A model generated the notes under the pieces. That model worked only from the letters and a program-made list of their open reading frames with translations, made no database searches and was not told where the DNA came from. Positions 9,489 through 21,391 of a DNA stretch of 34,410 bases are shown in pieces. The translations under genes were made by a program, and so were the position numbers. This DNA is from Gemmatimonadales bacterium (GTDB lineage Bacteria; Gemmatimonadota; Gemmatimonadetes; Gemmatimonadales; GWC2-71-9), in the NCBI GenBank assembly GCA_025937755.1, contig JAICQR010000012.1, positions 1 through 34,410 on the forward strand. Direction: 5' to 3'. Positions within the stretch are counted from its first letter, which is position 1; every line of letters begins with the position of its first letter.

Positions 9489-10066
9489 TGCCGCCCGGGC
9501 TCGACGCGGCGCTTCGGATCGTCATCGCGATCCTCTTTTTCGCTTCCGTCATCATCGCGGTCACGCACTGGGCAGTGCGCCAGGGGCACATCGGGGCCTT
9601 CGGTGCCTGGCCCCGCCTGGTTCGTCGCGTATCCGACCCCGTGATTCAGCCCCTTGAGCGCCGCCTGGTGCGCGGCGGGCGGAATCCGCAGGACGCGCCG
9701 CTGTGGCTTGCCGGGCTGGTGCTGGTAGGCGGCTTGGTATTTCTCTGGCTGGCACGGAGTCTCGCGGGCGCCGTGTCGAATCTGCAGGTGATAGCCTCCG
9801 GTGGCCCTCGCGCGCTGACCTTTGCCGCCATCCGGCTCGCTGCCGGACTGCTCAAGCTCGCGTTGATCGTGCGCGTCATCAGCAGCTGGTTCGGCCGCGG
9901 CGAGTACTCGCGCTGGCTGCGCCCGGTTTACCGGCTCACCGACTGGCTCATCCGCCCGCTTCGGCGCCTGGTGCCCCAGCTGGGCATGCTCGACCTGACC
10001 CCCCTCGTGGCCTACATCGTGGTGATGCTGGCGGAGGCCCTGCTCCTCTCGCTGCTGGCGGGATGA
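9485..10066 (+). CDS. YggT-family membrane protein
   Basis: Two YGGT-type segments (RLVRRVSDPVIQPLERRL; WLRPVYRLTDWLIRPLRRLVP); overlaps adjacent genes. Confidence 0.85.
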   Translation: MMPPGLDAALRIVIAILFFASVIIAVTHWAVRQGHIGAFGAWPRLVRRVSDPVIQPLERRLVRGGRNPQDAPLWLAGLVLVGGLVFLWLARSLAGAVSNLQVIASGGPRALTFAAIRLAAGLLKLALIVRVISSWFGRGEYSRWLRPVYRLTDWLIRPLRRLVPQLGMLDLTPLVAYIVVMLAEALLLSLLAG

Positions 10067-10350
10067 GCGGCGCGATTGAGGCAGGCAATGGCGGCGTGTT
10101 CGTGCGGGTTCATGTGCAACCGCGCGCCAGCAGAAGCGAAGTGGCCGGCTTGCATGGAGACGCAATCAAGGTGAGACTGCGCGCCCCGCCGGTCGATGGT
10201 GCCGCCAACGACGAGCTGATCCGCTTCGTGGCAGAGACGCTGGGCCTCCGGCGCGATGAAGTTTCGCTGGTGAGTGGCGCCGGCAGCCGCGCCAAGCGGC
10301 TGTTCATACGCGCGCCGCTCGAGCTCGTCGAAACCCGGCTTGCGACCTGA
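10063..10350 (+). CDS. DUF167 / YggU family protein
   Basis: VHVQPRASRSEVAGLHGDAIKVRLRAPPVDGAANDELIRFVAETLGLRRDEVSLVSGAGSRAK; ATGA overlap with yggT-like gene. Confidence 0.92.
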   Translation: MSGAIEAGNGGVFVRVHVQPRASRSEVAGLHGDAIKVRLRAPPVDGAANDELIRFVAETLGLRRDEVSLVSGAGSRAKRLFIRAPLELVETRLAT

Positions 10351-10368
10351 GACCTGCGCCTTGAGACT

Positions 10369-10399
10369 TTGACCCGAACGCTTAGATTGCAGGTACAAT
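10369..10399 (+). promoter_or_regulatory. Candidate sigma70-type promoter for metH
   Basis: TTGACC (10369-10374), 19-bp spacer, TACAAT (10394-10399); predicted start about 10405, at the 5' end of aptamer P1. Confidence 0.6.
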
Positions 10400-10404
10400 C
10401 GTTC

Positions 10405-10454
10405 CGTGGCGATTTGCGCTGCTTGCGGCCACGTTAAACAATCGCTAAAACGCG
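10405..10454 (+). ncRNA. SAM-II (SAM-alpha) riboswitch aptamer
   Basis: P1 CGTGGC/GCCACG (10405-10410/10428-10433); conserved blocks GATTT, TTGC, GTTAAA, GCTAAAA in SAM-II order; pseudoknot pairings GATT/AATC and TGCG/CGCG. Confidence 0.85.
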
Positions 10455-10456
10455 TC

Positions 10457-10488
10457 CGCTCGGGGCCGTTTTGGCACCGGGCGTTTTT
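10457..10488 (+). terminator. Intrinsic terminator between SAM-II aptamer and metH RBS
   Basis: CGCTCGG-g-GCC-gtttt-GGC-a-CCGGGCG followed immediately by TTTTT (10484-10488). Confidence 0.8.
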
Positions 10489-10500
10489 GCAGGAGTTCTG

Positions 10501-14213
<3,713 letters not shown>

Positions 14214-14217
<4 letters not shown>

Positions 14218-16061
14218 ACGACGGGCGGTCGGTCCGGTCGCTGCTCGTCGACGGGAAGGTGCACGTTGCTGACGGTGCGATGGGCACGATGCTCTATTCC
14301 CGGGGCGTGTTCCTCAATGTCTGCTACGACGAGCTGAATCTGCGGCAGCCCGACCTGGTGCGGGACATCCACGTCGAGTACCTCCGCGCCGGCGCCGACC
14401 TGCTGGAGACCAACACTTTCGGTGCCAACCCGATCAAGCTTGCCAGCCACGGTCTCGCGGACGACACCGAACGCATCAACACCGCGGCTGCCGGACTCGC
14501 GCGCGACGCCGCGGGGAACCGCGCTGCGGTCGCCGGCGCCATCGGACCCCTCGGTGTGCGGATCGAGCCCTTCGGCAGCCTCGGCGTGGATGAGGCCCGC
14601 GAGGCCTTTGCCCGGCAGGTCCGCGGCCTCCTGGCCGGCGGCGTCGACGGGTTCCTGCTGGAGACCTTCAGCGACGTGGGCGAGATCGGCGCGGCCATCG
14701 CCGCGGTCCGCGCTGAGTGTGGTCTCCCGATCATCGCCCAGATGACCATCGGCAACGATGGCCGGACCGCGTTCGGCACCGAGCCCGCCAGCTTCGGCCC
14801 CGAACTGGTGGCGCTCGGCGCGGATGCGGTCGGCGTCAACTGCAGCGTGGGGCCGCACGGCGTGCTGGAGGCGGTCGAGGCCCTGGCCCGGGTCGTCACC
14901 GTACCGATCTCCGCCCAGCCGAACGCCGGATTGCCTCGCGATGTGGGCGATCGCAAGATCTACATGGCCAGCCCCGAGTACATGGCAAGCTACGCCCGGC
15001 GCATGGTCGAAGCCGGGGCCCGCATCGTGGGCGGCTGCTGCGGGACGACGCCGGAGCACATTCGCGCCATCGTCGGGTTCGCCAAGAGCGCGTCCGTCCT
15101 GCAGGTCACCGCCACCGAAGCGCCGGCCAGCCTCCCGGCGGCACGCGAGCCGGTGCCCCTGGCCCAGCGCAGCCGGCTGGGTGAGCGCCTCGCCAGCGGC
15201 AGGTTTGTGTCCACGGTGGAGATCGTACCGCCCAAAGGCGTCGATCCCGAGCCAATGTACGCCCAGGTGCGCGCGCTCAAGGCCGCCGGGGTCGACGCGG
15301 TCAACGTGCCCGACGGCCCGCGGGCGCAGAGCCGCATGGGCGCGCTCCTGTCGGGACTCCTGATCCAGCGCGAGGTCGGCATCGAGGCTGTCGTGCACTA
15401 TTGCTGCCGCGATCGCAACCTGCTCGGCATGCTGTCGGATCTCCTGGGTGCAGCCGCCAGCGGCATCTCCAACCTGCTGCTCATCACCGGCGATCCGCCC
15501 AAGATGGGGCCCTATCCCGATGCAACCGCGGTCTTCGACATCGACTCGATTGGCCTCACCAACCTGGTGGCCCGGCTCAATCATGGGCTTGATCCCGGCG
15601 GCAACGACCTCGGCAGTGCTACCCGCTTCGTCGTCGGCGTCGGCGTCAACCCGGCTGCACCCGACTTCGAGCGCGAGTTGCGGCGGTTCGAGTGGAAAGT
15701 CGAGGCCGGCGCCGAGTATGCCATTACCCAGCCGGTGTTCGACCTCGAGCAGCTGGACCGGTTCCTGGCCCGCGCTGAGGGGTACGGGGTGCCGATCATC
15801 GCCGGCATCTGGCCCCTGGTGTCGCTGCGAAATGCCGAATTCCTTGCCAATGAGGTGCCGGGCATCACCGTGCCCGATGCCGTGCTCGCGCGGATGCGCC
15901 GCGCCAGTGCGGGTGGCAAGGAGGCCGCTCTGGCGGAGGGCGTCAGCATCGCGCGCGAGATGCTCACGGCGGTGCGCCAGCGGGTGCAGGGTGCCCAGGT
16001 CTCCGCCCCGCTGGGCCGGGTGCCGGTGGCGTTGGAGGTGCTGGACGGCGCCCTTGGTTGA
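14214..16061 (+). CDS. Bifunctional homocysteine S-methyltransferase / 5,10-methylenetetrahydrofolate reductase (YitJ-like)
   Basis: N-terminal Hcy-binding domain ([24 protein letters not shown]) fused to MTHFR-like domain ([14 protein letters not shown]..., [26 protein letters not shown]); GTGA overlap with metH. Confidence 0.92.
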
Positions 16062-16097
16062 GCCCGCCACCCGGCCACGGTAACTTCTCCGCACCCT

Positions 16098-16113
16098 GCC
16101 GCGCCGGCGCGGC
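16098..16113. promoter_or_regulatory. 16-bp perfect GC palindrome upstream of the acyl-CoA dehydrogenase gene
   Basis: GCCGCGCCGGCGCGGC in the intergenic region; operator or hairpin role unproven. Confidence 0.3.
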
Positions 16114-16139
16114 CACTGCACCCGGATTCCGGAGTCATC

Positions 16140-17303
16140 ATGCAGGACCTGTCGAGCGCCACCCAGCCGCTCTCCGTTCTCTCTGAAGAAGAGACCATGT
16201 TCCGCGATGCGGTCCGGGAGTTTGCCGAGACCGAAGTGCGGCCCCACGTCTCGGCAATGGACGAGGCGGGTGCCTTCCGCAAGGAATTGATCCCGAGATT
16301 CTTCGAACTCGGGCTCATGGGCATCGAGGTGCCGGAGCAGTGGGGTGGATCCGACGGCAATATCTTCATGGCCGCCCTGGCCATCGAGGAGCTGGCACGG
16401 GTGGACGCATCGGCCGCGATCTATGTGGACGTCCACAACACGCTGGTCAATAATGCCGTGTTGCGCTGGGCCAGCGACGAACAGAAAGCGCGCTACTTTC
16501 CCCGCCTCACCAGCGATCTGCTCGGTGCCTTTGCACTCTCCGAACCCAACAGCGGCAGCGACGCGTTTGCCCTCGAGGCCAAGGCCACAAAGACCGCCAC
16601 CGGCTGGGAACTGACCGGCCGCAAGTTCTGGATCACCAACGGCGCCGAAGCCGGCTTCTTCATCGTCTTCGCCAACGTCGATCCGTCGAAGGGATACAAG
16701 GGCATCACCGCGTTCCTGGTCGAACGCGATTTCCCCGGCTTTGCGGTGGGCAAGAAGGAAGACAAGCTCGGCATCCGGGCCTCCAGCACCTGCGAACTGA
16801 TTCTCGAAGGATGCCAGGTCCCGGATGAGAACGTGATGGGGCCGGTGGGACAGGGTTACAAGATCGCCATCGAGACCCTGAATGAGGGGCGCATCGGCAT
16901 CGGCGCCCAGATGCTGGGCGTGGCTCAGGGCGCCCTCGACGCCGCGACCGGCTACATCAGGGAGCGGAAGCAGTTCGGCAGGGCCATCGCCGAGTTCCAG
17001 GGCGTGCAATTCCAGGTGGCGCAGCTGGCCACGGATCTCGCCGCGGCAAGGCTCATGGTCTATAACGCCGCGCGGCTCAAGGACGCTGGACAGGTGTTCA
17101 CCCAGGAAGCTGCCATGGCCAAGCTGTTCAGCTCCCAGACGGCGGACCGGATCACGTCGCAGTGCCTCGAGCTGTTCGGCGGTTATGGGTACTCAAAGGA
17201 ATATCCCGCCGAGAAGTACTATCGAGACGCCAAGATCGGGACCATTTACGAGGGCACCAGCAACATGCAGTTGCAGACCATCGCCAAGCTCGTGCTTAAG
17301 TAG
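16140..17303 (+). CDS. Acyl-CoA dehydrogenase
   Basis: FALSEPNSGSDAFAL, KFWITNG, QCLELFGGYGYSKEYPAEKYYRDAKIGTIYEGTSNMQ. Confidence 0.95.
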   Translation: MQDLSSATQPLSVLSEEETMFRDAVREFAETEVRPHVSAMDEAGAFRKELIPRFFELGLMGIEVPEQWGGSDGNIFMAALAIEELARVDASAAIYVDVHNTLVNNAVLRWASDEQKARYFPRLTSDLLGAFALSEPNSGSDAFALEAKATKTATGWELTGRKFWITNGAEAGFFIVFANVDPSKGYKGITAFLVERDFPGFAVGKKEDKLGIRASSTCELILEGCQVPDENVMGPVGQGYKIAIETLNEGRIGIGAQMLGVAQGALDAATGYIRERKQFGRAIAEFQGVQFQVAQLATDLAAARLMVYNAARLKDAGQVFTQEAAMAKLFSSQTADRITSQCLELFGGYGYSKEYPAEKYYRDAKIGTIYEGTSNMQLQTIAKLVLK

Positions 17304-17343
17304 CCTTACCGCCCTACCGCCTTACCGCCTTACCGCCTTACCG
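17304..17343. repeat. Octanucleotide tandem array (unit CCTTACCG)
   Basis: CCTTACCG CCCTACCG CCTTACCG CCTTACCG CCTTACCG, beginning at the base after the TAG stop. Confidence 0.9.
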
Positions 17344-17437
17344 CGGCGGGCTCAGAAATTGCCGCCCCTGCCCGGCAGGCGCCCCTCGGCGGGGCCCCGG
17401 CCGGGAAGTGGTTGAATCTCCGCTACAGCTGCTTCCG

Positions 17438-17466
17438 TCAAGCCCGGATCGGGCTTGAGTTTATCC
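17438..17466 (+). terminator. Candidate terminator after the acyl-CoA dehydrogenase gene
   Basis: TCAAGCCCG-gat-CGGGCTTGA, perfect 9-bp arms, followed by GTTTATCC. Confidence 0.5.
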
Positions 17467-17588
17467 CCGGTCGGCAACATGTTGCGCTGGTGCGGCTCTT
17501 GCACTGTCAGTTGCACGGCACCCCCGCCGAACATAGCGCCGCCAGGGCGCGTGTTTCGCACCGCAACCACACGGGAGATCGCCATACC

Positions 17589-19112
17589 GTGACGTGGCTT
17601 CGTAATGCTTTTCCTGGAACCGTTTACGCCACTCGGCTGCTGCTGGCTGTAGCGGCAGCTACGCTTGCGCTGCCTGGCTCCGCACGGGGACAGGATGATC
17701 TCGCTGGCGTTCGCGCCAACGTCCAGGACTGGTGGGAAACTGCGGCGAACGTGGCACCTGGCAACTGGGGCATCGCGATCGCCGATGAGCGGGGCAACAT
17801 GATCTGGAGCGTCGCGCCCAACGAACCGCTGGTGCCCGCGTCGACCGTCAAGCTCTTCACCACCGGCTTCGCGCGCAGCGTGCTTGGTGGGGACGCCACT
17901 CGCCCTACCCGGATCGTCGGCAGTGGCTGGATTGCACCGGAAACCGGCACCTGGGTTGGTTCGTGGGCGCTCGAGCTCAATGGAGACGTTACCCTTGGCC
18001 GGGGCAGCGCCACCGGGCCTTCACTCCACGACCTGGCCCGCCAGCTCCGCGCCTCCGGTGTGCGGCGCCTGACCGGGCCGCTGGTCCTTCGGAGTGTCTC
18101 GGGTGAGGCCAATGCGACCTGGCCCGAGGTCTGGGCCTCGCGTCACCGCGGGCGCACGTTCGCTCCGCTGGTCGGTCCTGTGACGCTCAATGAGAACGTG
18201 GTCTCGTTCACGGTAAAGCCCGGGTCAGCCTCGGGCCGTCGCGTCATCCTGACCAACACCGCACCTGACGGCATTTCGTCGCTGGTTCGGATTACAGCCA
18301 CCACATACAACGGTCGCCGCAACCGGCTCCGCTTCTCGGCTCAGCCCGACGGCACCTTCCTCATCAGCGGGACGCTCGGCACCCGTGCCGGAACGCGGAC
18401 CTTCCGCACCCCGTCCACTCGGCCGGAAAAGGTGGTCCGCGCCGTCTGGGGCAATGCATTGGCCCAGGCCGGAATCGAGTGGCAGGAGAAGGGTTTCACT
18501 GCGCCGGCGTCGGACGCGCCCATGGCGGTCCTGGCCGAAGTGACGTCGCCCTCGCTCGACTCGGTGGCAAGTGAGGTCAACCGCCGGAGCCTCAACATCG
18601 GCGCAGAACTGCTGCTGCAGTGGGCCGCCGGGCGTGGCCCCGATGCTCCCCGAGCGCTTACGGACCACGTGCACGCCGTAGCCGGCGCTGATGCTCCGGT
18701 GCACCTGGTGGACGGCAGCGGCTTGTCCAACCAGGATCGCGTCGCCCCCTCGACTTTTGTGCAGTACCTGGCCCGGTTCCCACTCACCCAGGGCGGCCGC
18801 AACTTCTCCCAGTTGCTGCCCGCCAATGGCAGTGGCACCCTCAAGCGCCTGCGCATGGGATTGCCGGAGCTGGGCGTAGTGCGTGCCAAGACCGGCACCC
18901 TCAACGACGTGGCGACGGTGGTGGGTTATCTCGGGCGCCCCGATGGTGTCCTGCTGGTATCGCTGATGTACAACGGCAAGCGCACTTCGGCGGCGCGCCA
19001 GCAGCAGTGGGCCCTCTTCCGCACCCTCGGCGCCGATGGCGTCGCCATTCCATCGTTGAGCGATACCCTCGCGACCGACGACGTGCAGCTGGGCGGAGAG
19101 ACGAGCCGGTAG
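17589..19112 (+). CDS. dacB: D-alanyl-D-alanine carboxypeptidase/endopeptidase (PBP4, peptidase S13)
   Basis: SxxK PASTVKLF, SxN RSLNIGAEL, KTG RAKTGTLND; signal peptide after GTG start (start inferred). Confidence 0.9.
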   Translation: MTWLRNAFPGTVYATRLLLAVAAATLALPGSARGQDDLAGVRANVQDWWETAANVAPGNWGIAIADERGNMIWSVAPNEPLVPASTVKLFTTGFARSVLGGDATRPTRIVGSGWIAPETGTWVGSWALELNGDVTLGRGSATGPSLHDLARQLRASGVRRLTGPLVLRSVSGEANATWPEVWASRHRGRTFAPLVGPVTLNENVVSFTVKPGSASGRRVILTNTAPDGISSLVRITATTYNGRRNRLRFSAQPDGTFLISGTLGTRAGTRTFRTPSTRPEKVVRAVWGNALAQAGIEWQEKGFTAPASDAPMAVLAEVTSPSLDSVASEVNRRSLNIGAELLLQWAAGRGPDAPRALTDHVHAVAGADAPVHLVDGSGLSNQDRVAPSTFVQYLARFPLTQGGRNFSQLLPANGSGTLKRLRMGLPELGVVRAKTGTLNDVATVVGYLGRPDGVLLVSLMYNGKRTSAARQQQWALFRTLGADGVAIPSLSDTLATDDVQLGGETSR

Positions 19113-19176
19113 GGCGGCGGGCGGTAGGGCGGTAAAGCGCTAAGGCGCTAAGGCGGTAAGGCGGTAAGGCGGTAAG
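19110..19176. repeat. Octanucleotide tandem array (unit CGGTAAGG/CGGTAGGG)
   Basis: TAGGGCGG...TAGGGCGGTAAAGCGCTAAGGCGCTAAGGCGGTAAGGCGGTAAGGCGGTAAG; includes the dacB TAG stop. Confidence 0.85.
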
Positions 19177-19183
19177 TGAGCAG

Positions 19184-19221
19184 AACGGGGATCCCGGCAT
19201 AGTGCCTGGATCCCCGTTTCA
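19184..19221. terminator. Hairpin between convergent dacB and the DUF3185 gene
   Basis: AACGGGGATCC(19184-19194)/GGATCCCCGTT(19208-19218), inner GGC/GCC, short T run. Confidence 0.7.
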
Positions 19222-19228
19222 CAGACCT

Positions 19229-19260
19229 ACCGCCCTACCGCCCTACCGCCCTACCGCCTA
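19229..19260. repeat. Octanucleotide tandem array (unit CTACCGCC), inverted relative to 19110-19176
   Basis: CTACCGCC repeated, ending in the CTA that encodes the minus-strand TAG stop. Confidence 0.85.
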
Positions 19261-19482
19261 GGCCTTGCCCCTCGCACCCACAGCGATCAACGCTATGCCG
19301 CCAATGACGGCGATACCGCTGAGAATCGGCGAGATCGGCACGCTCTCCTTCTCGCTGGCCGAGACCTGAACCGGACCCGCGTCAACCACCGTCTTGTCAC
19401 GGGTGAATGAAAATCCGCCCGTCACGAACCCCACGACTCCCAGCACCACCAGCACGAGACCAACGAGCGTGGCAACCTTCAT
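19258..19482 (-). CDS. DUF3185-type small membrane protein
   Basis: MKVATLVGLVLVVLGVVGFVTGGFSFTRDK...ISPILSGIAVIGGIALIAVGARGKA. Confidence 0.75.
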   Translation of the reverse strand: MKVATLVGLVLVVLGVVGFVTGGFSFTRDKTVVDAGPVQVSASEKESVPISPILSGIAVIGGIALIAVGARGKA

Positions 19483-19495
19483 GCAGCCCCCCGGA

Positions 19496-19645
19496 TCAAA
19501 GTGGGCGTCGACCCTGGATGACGCGAATCAGGACGACGACGATGGCGATGACCAGCAACAGGTGGATCAGGCCGCCGGCGACATAACCCGTGAGCATGCC
19601 CAGCAACCAGAGTACGACAAGGACTATGAAGATGGTCCACAGCAT
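19496..19645 (-). CDS. lmo0937/DUF5670-type 49-aa membrane protein (not in the ORF track)
   Basis: Translation MLWTIFIVLVVLWLLGMLTGYVAGGLIHLLLVIAIVVVLIRVIQGRRPL*; GGAGG Shine-Dalgarno 5 nt upstream of ATG. Confidence 0.88.
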   Translation of the reverse strand: MLWTIFIVLVVLWLLGMLTGYVAGGLIHLLLVIAIVVVLIRVIQGRRPL

Positions 19646-19730
19646 CCGGACCTCCAGGAGATGGGTTGAAGGGGCTTAACCTCACCCCAACGAAGTATGC
19701 CTCTGAAGTCGATCCACCGCCAACCGACGA

Positions 19731-19751
19731 CTTCCCACTTCCCACTTCCCA
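19731..19751. repeat. Heptanucleotide tandem array (unit CTTCCCA x3)
   Basis: CTTCCCA CTTCCCA CTTCCCA, just 3' of the HEAT-like gene stop. Confidence 0.8.
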
Positions 19752-19757
19752 CCAGCC

Positions 19758-21239
19758 TCACCCGACCATGGTCTGCGGCGGATTGCCGAGCGCCTTCGCC
19801 ACCGCATCGCGTACCCGCGCCTCGCGATCGTCGCTGAGACTGCGGAGTGCGGCCTCCGCCTGGGCCGAACCTGAGAGTCCCAGTGCCTCGATCGCGGCGA
19901 TGCGGTTGGCCACCGGCTTACGCGCCAGCAATCGCCCGCCTGGTGCCGCCGCGTTCGCCAGCACCTTGACCGTCTCGGCCGTCCCGATCCGGCCCAGCGC
20001 CAGCAGCATCTCCCTGACAATCTCGGCGTGGGTTTCCTCTTCCACCGCCACGCTGATCGACATCGCCAGCCCGCGGAGCCGGGCGTCGACCTGCTGGACC
20101 AGCGCCAGCCGCACCGCGGGAGACTTGTCCCGCAGCAGCGCTCGAAGCGGCTCCAATCCGCTGGCCACACCGATTCGCGCCAGCGCCACCGCGACCGAGC
20201 GCCGGACTCGCTCGTCCGGGTGCCTGGCATGCTTGGCCAGCCTCGGCACGGCTGCGTCCAGGCGCAGCTCGCCGGCCAGATCGGCCACGTTCCTGACCAC
20301 AAACCATTCGTCGTGCGTCAGCATGTTGACCAGGAGATCGGTGCCTTCGGTCATCTGCCGCAGGGCATCGAAGTAGGCGCGGCGATCCTCCATCCGGTCC
20401 GACGAGGCGAGCAGCGCCAGCAGTGCCTCGGTGGCGCTGGCTCCGACACGCCGCATCACGGCCTGGCCCGCCTGCTTGTGCTCTGCCTGCGGCACCAGCC
20501 GCGCCAGGTTCTCGACCACGGACCTCGGCATCATGCGGCGCATGGCGATGCCGTACGACCGTGACAGCCCGGAAGCTCCCGCGGCCTGCTCCGCTTCGAC
20601 CAGCGTCGCGGCGACATCCAGCACCTCGGGCCACTTCTTTTCGTCGGCCAGGCGATCGACCGCGCGCACCACCTCGTTCAGGCGGTCTGCCACGGAGGGA
20701 TCGCGTGGTGCCGCCCGGATTGCCGTCAGGTGGTCCGGCAACTCGGCGCGCTGCCGCTCGATACCGGAGGACATGGCCGGCACTCCGGGACCGGCCACTC
20801 CCTCGTGGACGTTCCAGTCGCCGGCCACATCGAGATTGTCGGGGGCAGGTGGCGCCAGGACCAGGATCGACCGAACCGCGGCGGGAAGCGAACCGGCCAT
20901 CAACTGCAGCGATTCAAAGGTGCGGGGCGGTTTCCCCAGCATCCGCACCACGTCCAGGAGCTGGGCCACCGTCGCGGTTCCGGCGAGCCTGAGTTCGCCG
21001 ATGCCACGGTCCAGCAAGTGGGTGCGGAGCGCCCCCACCAGCGGCAACTGGTCCAGCACCGGCACGCCATACACTCGAAGACCGCGGTCGTTTGCCCGCA
21101 GGTCGAGTCCCCGACCTCCGATCGCGGCCAGCAGTTTCCGGTACTGAGCCGCCTGCTCTGCCCGCGCCTCCGGCCGATCACGCAGGAGCATGATCATCGA
21201 GGCCAGTTCGAAGGCGACTTGTCCGGGGGCGCTCAGCAT
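19758..21239 (-). CDS. HEAT-repeat domain protein
   Basis: C-terminal repeated helical units (VPRLAKHARHPDERVRRSVAVALARIGVASGLEPLRALLRDKSPAVRLALVQQVDA...). Confidence 0.75.
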   Translation of the reverse strand: MLSAPGQVAFELASMIMLLRDRPEARAEQAAQYRKLLAAIGGRGLDLRANDRGLRVYGVPVLDQLPLVGALRTHLLDRGIGELRLAGTATVAQLLDVVRMLGKPPRTFESLQLMAGSLPAAVRSILVLAPPAPDNLDVAGDWNVHEGVAGPGVPAMSSGIERQRAELPDHLTAIRAAPRDPSVADRLNEVVRAVDRLADEKKWPEVLDVAATLVEAEQAAGASGLSRSYGIAMRRMMPRSVVENLARLVPQAEHKQAGQAVMRRVGASATEALLALLASSDRMEDRRAYFDALRQMTEGTDLLVNMLTHDEWFVVRNVADLAGELRLDAAVPRLAKHARHPDERVRRSVAVALARIGVASGLEPLRALLRDKSPAVRLALVQQVDARLRGLAMSISVAVEEETHAEIVREMLLALGRIGTAETVKVLANAAAPGGRLLARKPVANRIAAIEALGLSGSAQAEAALRSLSDDREARVRDAVAKALGNPPQTMVG

Positions 21240-21391
21240 GGATATGGGATGGTCGTCGGCATGGGAGAATTTGACAAGTGTAGGCCGGTTCCGTGGTTAC
21301 GGCAATCCGTGGGGCGTCTATATTACTGACATCGGTGCGTCCTTCTTCCAACTTCGACCCGCCATTCGGGCGGGGGTGAGATATCAGCGAT

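Noticed and set aside
17304-17343. CRISPR-like tandem repeat
   Set aside because: Direct 8-bp tandem units without spacers; not a CRISPR array.
17352-17585. 77-aa minus-strand ORF just upstream of dacB
   Set aside because: No Shine-Dalgarno, start lies a few bp from the dacB start leaving no promoter room, and the C-terminus is low complexity; not called.
19479-19745. 88-aa minus-strand ORF over the 49-aa membrane gene
   Set aside because: Wrong frame; the 19496-19645 frame has a strong Shine-Dalgarno and a recognisable small membrane protein.
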